Of a stretch of DNA of 64,000 nt, positions 54,846-63,692 are shown in pieces. A program made the position numbers and the translations under genes. The notes under the pieces are model-generated. The model was not told the origin of the DNA and did no database searches. It saw nothing but the letters and a program-made list of their open reading frames with translations. The stretch's first letter is position 1, and every line of letters starts with the position of its first letter. The stretch comes from Euborellia annulipes (lineage: Eukaryota > Arthropoda > Insecta > Dermaptera > Anisolabididae), in contig JAKCPI010005009.1 in NCBI GenBank assembly GCA_023213315.1, positions 29,456 to 93,455 on the forward strand. Reading direction: 5' to 3'.

Positions 54846-55779
54846 ATTTGGACCCTGTTATGCATTAGTGTGTTAAGCGCCAAAAAATTCAAAATTGAGT
54901 TAAGCACGGAATATTGTTTCAAATGCTATAATTAATAGTATTTTTTATGAAATATGTATTAAAAAATCTGGTGTGACTGGCGCATAGCACACAACTTTCT
55001 CTTACCTTCGGTAATCGAAAGTTGTGTTCTGTGCTTGTCACACCAGATTTTTTGTGTCGACATATATTTAGTTTCCGACAGTAGGGAACATTAGAATTCA
55101 AGATGTAAAATTTATAAGTGTGGGAAAATATTTATATTTTGTTACCGTGGCAACCATTTCTCCTATCTTCCCTATGAAATACAAGAGTAAAGTGGTCTTC
55201 AGAAGATTTCAATTGCAAAATGAGAATATACATTTGAAAGAGCATCTAAAAATTAATTGATTTTTGAATTTTAATCAAAATCGTTGGAGCAAATTTTGAG
55301 AAAATCGAAAAAAACCGAAAAAGTACATCAGTAAAGTACTAGTACTCTTTGGCCGATTTTGATTAAAAGCTTATTTTTCCGGTCCCGGGGGTGTTTAACT
55401 TAAATATAAAATTTCAACCTCGTAGCTCAATTCCTTCATGCTTAAAATTGACACACACACACCCACCCACCCACACACCCACCCACCCACAGACAGACCA
55501 AGTCGCGAAAACCACTTTTTGAATTCAGGGGACCTCAAAACGTGAAGATCCATCAAAATCTCGACATCGAATTTTTGACATGAAGCCAATACTTTCTCTC
55601 TATATATATATTACATATATACATAGGTAAGAGAAAGTAAAAAATTTATATTTAATGTTACTTGCACAATTGACAAAAAAAATTATATATAATCCAATGA
55701 ATTCAAAAAACTTTAATGTTGATTTTCTCAAAACTCGATAGCTGGCGCTTGACACACTAATCCGTAACATGGTTCATTT
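54846..55779. mobile_element. MITE B interrupted by a complete family A element
   Basis: MITE B runs 54850-55775 (GGACCCTGTTATGCATTAG to GTAACATGGTTC) with ATTT on both sides (54846-54849, 55776-55779). The family A element sits in its A-run. The uninterrupted counterpart at 13330-13350 gives an empty site. Confidence 0.88.
54967..55638 (+). mobile_element. Family A element, complete 672 bp
   Basis: 5' hairpin 54967-55050 (stem core ACTTTCTCTTACC at 54994-55006), GTTACCGTGGCAAC at 55140, microsatellite of CACACACCCACCCACC type (55450-55490), terminal hairpin ending GGTAAGAGAAAGT at 55638. Six A before and six A after; the empty site has seven A. This defines the ends of the element. Confidence 0.93.
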
Positions 55780-56289
55780 AATACTAGGAAGATAGTTTTA
55801 TATTTTTAAACTAATAACCGATAAGGTTTCAGTTGCTTGTTATCATCATATTTTATTATTTAGAAGAGATATTTGGATTTTAACAATCCTTTGTCGGTAG
55901 AAATTTGATTCCCTCATTTATTAAAGAATGCAAAGAGAGTGAGTCACCTAACTTTAATTACAAAAAGGGTTAAAGAAGAGGCTTAATGGTGTCATTAGCA
56001 AAGAGTAATTAAATATTATTATTATTAATATTTAAACTAGTGAAGTGGATAACACATTCACAGATTGGGGATAAAAGGGGATAATAGGCAATCAAGCAGA
56101 AAATAATCATCTTTGTAACTATATATTGGATATTTTCTTCAGAGTTAAATTAATAGCATTTTAAAGTCAAATACAAGAATGATGAAAAACATTCTCTTTA
56201 ATTAATAAATCAAAATTCTTGTTTTTGGTTTGTGATTTATTGGTATTTTATTCCAATACTGTACAACGTTTCGGTTACTTATTCTGTGG
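55780..56289. other. AT-rich; one Penelope-like motif
   Basis: The minus strand at 56262-56285 reads AGTAACCGAAACGTTGTAC, the GAAACG tail motif without an upstream CTGANGA. Otherwise nothing. Confidence 0.3.
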
Positions 56290-56466
56290 TCTTTTTTTTA
56301 ACTCTCACACTTTTTCCCATTCACACTCATACACACACACACACACACATCCACACAGTATTTTCGGCAACTCTGGCCATATAAGTCATGAACGATAACT
56401 CGTATTTAATAATTTATATATATGTGGAGTCCAGGCATTCATATTTAAGCCATTTGGATACCAATG
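56290..56466 (-). mobile_element. SINE-P copy, head missing
   Basis: It contains an A-rich tail, a long (CA)n stretch (56330-56349), TTTTCGGCAACTCTGGCC, and the left half of the hairpin up to GGATACCAATG, where the match stops. Confidence 0.8.
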
Positions 56467-56486
56467 TTTACAATTATTGTATAATG

Positions 56487-56747
56487 TACATATCGCCTGT
56501 TGAGTATCATAGTGGCGAAAGTTCAAAAATTCAATTTTTGAGTTACGCCTACCAATTGTTAGAACGTCTTCTCTTTTGAGTGCCAAAGTGGCGAAAATAT
56601 ATTTCCATTCTTTGCTATTGATTCTGGCCTATTCATTTGTTGCCCGGATATTTAAATGCATATATGTTTATAAAACTTTCAAATGCCTTTTCTCGAATTG
56701 TTGAATTTCGGACTTTCGCCATTATGATTCTCAGTAGGCGATATATT
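56487..56747. repeat. Inverted repeat of about 55 bp arms
   Basis: ATATCGCCTGTTGAGTATCA, TAGTGGCGAAAGTTC and AAAAATTCAA (56484-56540) are inverted at 56695-56747 (TTGAATTTCGGACTTTCGCC, ATTATGATTCTCAGTAGGCG). It is possibly a small fold-back element. It abuts the solo LTR. Confidence 0.6.
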
Positions 56748-56750
56748 AAT

Positions 56751-57430
56751 ATATTGTTGTGAGCCCCAAACGATATCCTTTTAATTATTTGATTGCTGAT
56801 TGTTGTGGTGTGGATCGGATACTCTATTTGTTTCACCGATGCCACCGTTGTTGAGACTCGACGTTGCTGTTGGTATTTCCACTGCCACCACCCAGGTAAT
56901 TACAGGTACCTGAGAACCTTTTCTCATAGAGATTCGATGAATGGGGTGTCACTACGCAAATTAGTACTCTGGATTATATTTTAATGGTTTTAATAAAATG
57001 GATAAGTAAAACAGTAGAAATATACAGTTTGGTTATAATTGAAATAAAATGATTAGTAGAAAATAATTGGTTGAAAATAATTTGTGGTAGTCAATACACA
57101 TTGTTGTTAATAGTATGGTGTTCGTATTGATATAAGCTCCCTCGCCCTTGTGTCTTGGGCCTTTTATTAACTTTAGAGAGAGATGGCAAATCATCACTCT
57201 CTTTGTGTATATGTAACCTTAGTTGGGTCAGTTGTTTATCTTATTTTAGAAAAAAAGTCCACGTCCAGGATGTTTACATTATCCTGGCATCTTTATGACC
57301 ATATTAGTTGAATTTATTGATTGTCTATAAATGAAAGAAATCACTCTTTTATTCATCCTCGAATTTTATAAAATTAATTCAATTGCTTGATAAATAATAC
57401 AATTTTTGAAAACTCGCCCCACAACAATAT
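56751..57430. mobile_element. Candidate solo LTR, 672 bp
   Basis: 56755-57426 starts TGTTGTGAGCCCC and ends GCCCCACAACA, so it has TG...CA termini within a 7-bp inverted TGTTGTG/CACAACA. It is flanked by ATAT on both sides (4 bp, as for Gypsy-type elements). It contains AATAAAATGG near 56990 (possible poly(A) signal) and a GC-richer block near 57150. No internal region or second LTR is present. Confidence 0.65.
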
Positions 57431-57994
57431 GTATATACTGTATATAAGTATGTATATAGTATCAATAATTTTTTACATATATAAGAGTACAATAATTATA
57501 TAGTCAAAAACAATACAACAATATAATTAGAGATAGAATAATATAAAAAAAATATTTTGATAATATTTATTTTTTATCCTATCATTGATAATTATATTTA
57601 ATTTCTTAGTGTGTATATGAATAATTTATAAACAAAGGGAAGGGGGGGAGACTAACTGATCACGCATCCTGTTTGTATAGGGGTGGAAAATGAATTAATA
57701 AACCGTATTTTCGATTTAATAACTCTAAGCCATTAAGCCCTTTTTCAATATCTATTGAACTTGTAATTTAGATATTATTGATCATGTATAATAGAGCTTT
57801 AAAAAAAATATCAAATATTAAATTATTTTACGTAAATAAATTCAAAGAATAAAAACCTAAAAAAAAATAAATTATTTCTTTTTACGTTGTTTGAAGACAA
57901 AGAAATCAATCGACCATTCAAATCTATTAGTATGACTTTCAAAATTAGGTTTGTAATAATAGAAACAACAAAAATAATCAATCTTCTATATAAT
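57431..57994. other. AT-rich, nothing assigned
   Basis: No supported feature; only A/T-rich low-complexity sequence. Confidence 0.35.
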
Positions 57995-58324
57995 GGTAGA
58001 AACAGTGGCGCAACCAGGGGGGGGTTTTTAGGGTTTTAACCCCCCCCAGAAGAGAAAAAAAAATTCAAATTTCTATATATTATTACAAATTATTAGAAAA
58101 GAAAAAAAAAATTGTATCCTTTTTATTATAAAAAAAATAATTTCTTAAAAATATGTTTATTTTATTTTAAAAAAATTTTAACAAAAATGAAAATTGCTTA
58201 TTTTTCGTAAAGTATTAATATAAAATATATTATATTATATATAAGAAATAAAAAAAAACTAATTCTTTTGTTATTTCTCCTAAATCATAAAAAACAAAAG
58301 ACTAATATAAGACTCTACATTCAT

Positions 58325-58545
58325 TTACTGAAATTTGAATTTGTCAATGGTGATTTGAGATGAACACGTCGAGAGCTGGTCGACCAGTCCCGTCAGGGAC
58401 TGATTTTTGAGGAGTAGGGAGGTGAAGGGCCTCTCACCCCCAAACATTGGGAACCGGCTTAATGGCTTCGAGCTAGATACCGGTACACATGGGTTGGTGC
58501 GTGTCAGAGTGCACGATGCACCAGGGGAAAACAACCGGAGAATTT
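58325..58545. repeat. GC-richer island inside the hAT element
   Basis: CGAGAGCTGGTCGACCAGTC, GGGAACCGGCTTAATGGC and GTGCACGATGCACC (a palindrome-rich segment). Texture resembles the islands at 20387 and 40075. It could be hAT 5' sequence or an older insertion. Confidence 0.35.
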
Positions 58546-58683
58546 TTTTTTTTTTTGTAGGCTATTGAGGATTTTTTTTATGCCATAACCTTATTGAAAT
58601 TTGACAATTATTTAAATAAAAATTTTACTTAAATTCGAATTATTTTTATTATTAAAACATTAATTGCTAATTTCATAAAAATT

Positions 58684-58892
58684 ATGAAGCGGAGACTAAT
58701 TTCAGATTTTTTTCAAAATAAGAAAGCAGGTAAAATTTGAAAAAATTTTTAAAATTAGTGAATCAATTACCGGTACTTAAATACTTTTCCATTTAAGAAT
58801 TAGATTGTGAAGTTGGACCTTCAGAATCAACAGATTGTGCTAATAGGAATAGAGAAGAAGACAAAGAAATAGTTAATCTCACAACTGAAAAG
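58684..58892 (+). pseudogene. hAT transposase, first two exons
   Basis: Exon 1 (58684-58729) reads MKRRLISDFFQNKKA and ends GCAG before a GTAAAA donor (phase 1). Exon 2 (58798-58892) follows an acceptor ATTTAAG and reads LDCEVGPSESTDCANRNREE then DKEIVNLTTEK before GTAAAT. The frame is kept across the junction. A basic start followed by a DFF/YF-K motif is typical of TTF-zinc-finger hAT transposases (ZMYM1-like; family knowledge). The zinc finger and RNase H-like domain are not found downstream. Confidence 0.6.
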
Positions 58893-59011
58893 GTAAATTT
58901 TTTAAATTTTTTTGTATTAAAATCGAATTTCGTTTTTTCACGTCGTAGCCAGGAAAGAGGGGGGAAGGGGTTTCGGAATCTACATCTCCCCCACCCGAAA
59001 TTTATCTTTAC

Positions 59012-59152
59012 TTTCTCTTAGCTCTACAATTATGATAATATATATATATATAAAGTATTGGATTCATGTCAAAAATTCGATGTCGAAATTTTTATGGTTC
59101 TTCACGTTTTGAGGTCCCCTGAATTCAAAAAATTGGTTTTCGTAACATGTTC

Positions 59153-59202
<50 letters not shown>

Positions 59203-59285
59203 TGGCTGGGTTCAATTTAAAGCATGAAGGAATTGAGCTATGAGGATGAAATTTTATATTAAAGTTACACATCTCCCTGGACCGA
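59012..59285 (-). repeat. Family A fragment with long (GT)n
   Basis: It has the 3' hairpin (TTACTTTCTCTTAGC...), the ATTCGATGTCGAAATTTTTA block, a (TG)n tract at 59157-59199, and then the AGCATGAAGGAATTGAGC block. It ends at CCCTGGACCGA. Confidence 0.85.
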
Positions 59286-59542
59286 GAAGGTCCGATGTCG
59301 GCGGACCCGAGCCATTGGGGGGGGGGGGGGGATGGCAGGGGCCGAAGACCCCCATCTAGGCGCTCCGGCCGCCTAAGAGGCAGTGGCGTACCGAGGGGGG
59401 GGGGGGGGGTCCGCCCCACGCCCCGAGCCGGCATAGGCCCCCATATATTTATAAAAAAAAAAAATTTAATGAAAATTTCCTTTTGAAAGGCCCCGGGGCC
59501 CTCAGGGCTCAAGTAAAAATGGGAAAATTTAGATAAAAAAAA

Positions 59543-60540
59543 CTGGTGTGACTGGCGCACAGCACACAACTTTCTCTTACCCTTCGGTAAGAGAAAGTTG
59601 TGCACCGTGCTGGTCACACCAGATTTTTTGTGTCGAGATATATTTAGTTTCCCATAGCACCTTAGTTTCAAACTTGCATTTTAAATGTTGACTGCTTGAA
59701 ATAAACTATGGTTATTTTTCAAAATTTTAATCTCATATTTGGACATTTTATACACAATATAGAATCGTAAATAAATACAAAATTTCATAAGAATTGGAAA
59801 AAAAATTTTTAAATGCGTAAAAAGTTCCAAAGGGGACCCCCTTTTGAATCGAAATTAACATACAAATCCCTATAGGAAATTAACATTAGGCCTATGAGAG
59901 AAGGCGGAGAGACAGGCGATAATGTTTGCAAGTGAGAGAGAGAGAAATATATGTGTTTTCTCCTAAGCAATTAAAGACACAAATAAAATAAAAATAAATG
60001 GGAATTTAAATAATAATTGATTTTTAATCTAATAAAAAGAAAAAGATTTAATTTCCGTAACCATGGCAACCAGTTCTATCTTTCCTATGAAGAACAAGAG
60101 TAAAGTGGTCTTCAGAAGATTTCAACGGCAAAATGAGAATATACATTTTAAAGAGCATCTAAAAAATAGTTAATTTATGAATTTAAAAAAAAATCCTTGG
60201 AGGGAATTTTGAGAAAATCGAAAAAAAACTGAAAAAGTATATCAGTAAAGTACTAGTACTTTTTGGCCGATTTTGTTCAAAAGCTTATTTTGAGATTCTT
60301 CAAAGGTACCTAAGTTAAATATAAAATTTCAATCCGGTAGCTCAACTCCTTCATGCTAAAAATCTGTCCACACACACAGACACACACACACACACACAGA
60401 GATGCCAATTTGCGGGACCCACTTTTTTGGACTCAGGGGACCTCAAAACATGTATATCCATCAAAATCTCGACATCGAATTTTTGACATGATCGCAATAC
60501 TTTCTCTCCTATATATTTCATATATAGGGTACGAGAAAGT
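59543..60540 (+). mobile_element. Family A element, long subtype
   Basis: The first bases TC are lost (starts CTGGTGTGACTGG). The long hairpin is nearly identical to that at 6825. It has the subtype-specific segment, AACCATGGCAAC at about 60060, a (CA)n microsatellite, and a terminal hairpin ending ACGAGAAAGT. It is inserted in an A-run of the tandem array. Confidence 0.9.
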
Positions 60541-60566
60541 AAAAAAAAAGAAAATTTAATAAAAAA

Positions 60567-61061
60567 TCTGGTGTGACTGTCGCACAGCACACAACTTTCT
60601 CTTACCTTCGGTAATCGAAAGTTGTGTACTGTGCGCCACACCAGATTTTTTGTGTCGACATGTATTTAGTTCCCGGCAGTAGGGAATATTTGAATTCAGA
60701 TGTAAAATTTATAAGTATGGGAAAATATTTATATTTTGTTACCATGGCAACCATTTCTCCTATCTTTTCTATGAAGTACAAGAGTAAAGTGTGCTTCAAA
60801 CAATTTTGAGGGCAAAACGAGAATATACATTTGAAAGAGCATCTAAAAAATAATTGATTTTTGAATTTTAATCAAAATCGTTAGAGCGAATTTTGAGAAA
60901 ATCGAAAAAAACTGAGAAAGTACATCAGTAAAGTACTAGTACTCTTTGGCCGATTTTGATTAAAAGCTTATTTTCACGCTCCCGGGAGGTGTTTAACTTA
61001 AATATAAAATTTCAACCTCCTAGCTCAATTCCTTCATGCTTAAAATTGAACACACACACAC

Positions 61062-61099
<38 letters not shown>

Positions 61100-61243
61100 G
61101 AGCATGTCGCAAAAACCACTTTTTTAGATTCAGGGGACCTCAAAACGTGTATATCCATCAAAATCTCGACATCGAATTTTTGACATGAATCCAATACTTT
61201 CTCTCTATATATATATTACATATATACATAGGTAAGAGAAAGT
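60567..61243 (+). mobile_element. Family A element, complete 677 bp
   Basis: Opens TCTGGTGTGACTGTCGC, GTTACCATGGCAAC at 60738-60751, microsatellite (CA)n at 61051-61095, terminal hairpin to 61243. It interrupts a tandem unit between AATTTAAT and AAATTTCCC, again in A-rich DNA. Confidence 0.93.
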
Positions 61244-62221
61244 AAAATTTCCCTTTGAGAGGCCCCCGAGGCCCTCAGGGCTCAAGTAAAAACAAAATTT
61301 AATGAAAATTTCTCTTTGAGAAGCCCCGGGGCCCTTGGGGCTCAAGTAAAAATGGGAAAATTTAGATAAAAAAAAAAAACAAAATTTATTGAAAATTTCT
61401 CTTTGAGAGGCCCCGGGGCCCTTGGGGCTCAAGTAAAAACAAAATTTATTGAAAATTTCTCTTTGAGAGGCCCCGGGTCAATCAGGGCTCAAGTAAAAAC
61501 AAAATTTAATGAAAATTTCTCTTTGAGAAGCCCCGGGGCCTTTGGGGCTCAAGTAAAAATGGGAAAATTTAGATAAAAAAAAAAAACAAAATTTATTGAA
61601 AATTTCTCTTTGAGAGGCTCCGGGGCCCTTGGGGCTCAAGTAAAAACAAAATTTATTGAAAATTTCTCTTTGAGAGGCCCCGGGTCAATCAGGGCTCAAG
61701 TAAAAACAAAATTTAATGAAAATTTCTCTTTGAGAGGCCCCGGGGCCTTCAGGGCTCAAGTAAAAATGGGAAAATTTAGATAAAAAAAGAAAATTTAATG
61801 AAAATTTCTCTTTGAGAGGCCCCGGGGCCTTCAGGGCTCAAGTAAAAACAAAATTTATTGAACATTTCTCTTTGAGAGGCCCCGGGGCCCTTGGGGCTCA
61901 AGTAAAAATGGGAAAATTTAGATAAAAAAAAGAAAATTTAATGAAAATACCCCTTGGGGTTCAGGGATATACGGTATTTTAAAAATGTTTTTGTGTATGG
62001 AGGAGAGGGATATTAAAAGATGACCACCCCCCCCCCAAAAAAAAAATTCAATATAAGGACCCCTCTTCTAGTTCCGCCCCAGGCCCCCAACTGCCTCGGT
62101 ACGCCTCTGCAAAGAGGGGCTGCGCGTCTAGTCAAAACCCCCCCCCAGGAGCAAATCCTGGTTGCGCCACTGGGTAGAAAGTATTATTGTAATTTAGCTT
62201 ATTAATGAAGAGCACAATAAT

Positions 62222-62292
62222 TTAAATAAATAGGGACGCAGTCTAAATAGGTATAGATGCCAAAAAAGATAGTAAATAAAAAAAAAGAAAAT
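62222..62292 (+). mobile_element. SINE type K, 5'-truncated
   Basis: ATAGGGACGCAGTCTAAATA, GGTATAGATGCCAAAAAAG and an A-rich tail match the K-type 3' end. Confidence 0.5.
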
Positions 62293-62614
62293 TATTGAAA
62301 ATTAAGTTGTCTGAGTTTATCTAACAAAGAAGAATCAAAATCACTCAAAAAAAAAGTAATACACAAAGTGTTTCCTAAATAAAATTAAGTCTAAACTGTT
62401 AAGTGTAAACTTACTAAATACTTTCAACTTCATGCAACTAAAAATAAGCATTTGTATCGTTTCAGTTAAATTCGGGACTAAATGTAAAAGTAAATTTATG
62501 AATATGTTAAAAATGAATAAATAATTTTTTAAATTTCAAATAAAATTAGCTTAGAATATGATAAGATTAAGTTAATAGTGGCGGATTTTCTATAATTTAA
62601 AGCTTTACGATGCT
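62293..62614. other. AT-rich, nothing assigned
   Basis: No supported feature. Confidence 0.35.
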
Positions 62615-62857
62615 ATTTGGACGATGTTATGCACGAATGAACCAAGCGCCATTAACCTAAATCTGAGATAAAGGGCATTTCATTTGCAAAATTGCAAACA
62701 AAACCAATGGCAATGACTTTTTTTTATTTTATACAAAAAAGTGCACAGAGTAATAATGTTGTGATTTAAACAAAGAGGTAGATCTTTTTCCCCACAAGAT
62801 GGCGGTCTTATCTCAATTTCGATCATAATGGCGCTTTATGCATAACGTCGTCCATTT
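62615..62857. mobile_element. MITE C, complete 235 bp, 4-bp TSD ATTT
   Basis: The element at 62619-62853 starts GGACGATGTTATGCACG and ends GCATAACGTCGTCC. Inner arms are AAGCGCCATTA / AATGGCGCTT. ATTT flanks both sides. The older copy at 14302 lacks both tips. Confidence 0.88.
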
Positions 62858-63520
62858 ATTATTTCAATTATTACAACTTATTTTATTACAAAAAAAAACC
62901 ATTTATTTTTTAAATTATAATTCTTCCGAAATTCTAGTTATTAATATTAGGTATAATATGACGTCATAAAATGAAATCCCCTCTCCCCATTCTTTTATAA
63001 ATTTAAATCCTATTTCTCTTCTTTTTTTTTTATTTTATATTCCCAAAGAGGTAAATATTTCTCTCGAGGCCTTTTCATAAGATAGATAAGACCTAGTAAA
63101 GAGAGAGGACAAGAGAAAAAAGAAAAGAATAGGGAAAGAGAGAGGCTTTTAGTTTGGAAACCCCTCACCCCTTTTTGGCTTTGGCCGGCAAATTCTGCTT
63201 TGGACGTGTGTGAACCAAGTGTGAGAAATGGGTGCCATGAATTGAAAAAAGAAGAAGAAGATTTGGGCGGAAAGCCAGCAAACAAGCAAGCAGAGTCCTC
63301 CTCCATCCTTCCTGTTTCAGGATTCGGGCAGGCTTTTCGACGAAAAGGACTATGAACAGGACAGTCGATTGCATTTGACATAATCGACAACAACAAACAT
63401 ATAGTTCTGGATAATATCTTTTTCTTTCTGAGGGTTATAACTGGTCGAATATAATGACAGATGCTTAATTAAATATTTTTTAAATAAATAAAGCAGTATC
63501 TGTATTTCATTAACCATCGA
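62858..63520. other. Unassigned, with purine-rich stretch
   Basis: 63090-63150 is GA-rich and 63160-63330 somewhat GC-richer. The minus strand is open for about 128 codons (63396-63010), but the sequence is low-complexity at its end and shows no domain, so it is not called as a gene. Confidence 0.3.
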
Positions 63521-63525
63521 TTGTC

Positions 63526-63650
63526 CTGAGGAAGGGCGCGATTTGCGTCCGAAACGTCGGCGATCGTAATAAAATTAGATAAAAATTGATTGAATTTTTT
63601 GTCTGATTTCTTTCCTGGCTGTCATCCTACTCATATCTTAAATAAAGTAG
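63526..63650 (+). ncRNA. Candidate hammerhead ribozyme in a Penelope-like tail
   Basis: The core at 63526-63555 reads CTGAGGA, A, GGGCGC, loop GATTT, GCGTCC, GAAAC: hammerhead consensus with a 6-bp stem II including one G-U pair. Downstream GGCTGTCATCCTACTC is shared with 44670. No reverse transcriptase is attached. Confidence 0.5.
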
Positions 63651-63692
63651 TTTTCCAAAAAAAAAAAATCAAATGTTTAGGTAAGCAAGGAG

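Larger units (their letters stand above)
59448..61950. repeat. Tandem array with higher-order structure, split by two family A copies
   Basis: Units of about 60 bp (AAAATTTATTGAAAATTTCT, CTTTGAGAGGCCCCGGGGCC, CTTGGGGCTCAAGTAAAAAC) alternate with about 87-bp units that add TGGGAAAATTTAGATAAAAA. After 61244 there are about ten units; an 87+60+60 block (61293-61499) is repeated next to itself (61500-61706). A lone unit lies at 59448-59540, so the array was interrupted by the A copies. Confidence 0.9.
59373..62117. mobile_element. Second hAT-type element nested in the first, 2.73 kb
   Basis: The element at 59381-62109 starts CAGTGGCGTACCGAGG and ends CCTCGGTACGCCTCTG. Flanks are CTAAGAGG (59373-59380) and CAAAGAGG (62110-62117), an 8-bp TSD with one mismatch. 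It contains a tandem array interrupted by two family A insertions; no transposase. Confidence 0.88.
57995..62180 (+). mobile_element. hAT element, 4.17 kb, exact 8-bp TSD, heavily nested
   Basis: The element at 58003-62172 starts CAGTGGCGCAACCAGG and ends CCTGGTTGCGCCACTG (16-bp perfect TIRs). GGTAGAAA flanks both sides (57995-58002, 62173-62180). Large enough for an autonomous hAT, but the downstream coding region is replaced by nested repeats. It retains two plausible 5' transposase exons. Confidence 0.93.

Noticed and set aside
54967..55050. Family A 5' hairpin as a rho-independent terminator or pre-miRNA
   Set aside because: A long hairpin followed by T6 occurs, but the genome is eukaryotic and the hairpin marks the end of a mobile element in every copy. 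miRNA production cannot be judged from sequence.
54967..55638. Canonical Helitron assignment for family A
   Set aside because: The 5' TC and 3' hairpin fit, but the 3' end is GAAAGT rather than CTRR, and the target is an A-run rather than a defined A/T step.
59102..59671. 189-codon open frame on the minus strand, longest in the window
   Set aside because: It runs across a family A copy, a (GT)n tract read as a His-Thr repeat, poly-G/C runs of a hAT end and another family A hairpin. It is a composite of unrelated repeats.
61051..61095. CRISPR-like or satellite signal
   Set aside because: It is a plain (CA)n microsatellite inside family A; no repeat-spacer structure occurs anywhere in the window.
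61205..61432. Apparent repeat protein (SPKGPGASQREIF units)
   Set aside because: This is simply the tandem array read on the minus strand. Units vary in length by non-multiples of three in places, and no start signal exists.
63010..63396. 128-codon minus-strand frame
   Set aside because: It ends in low-complexity Ser/Phe and Lys runs from GA-rich DNA. No start context, splice partner or motif.
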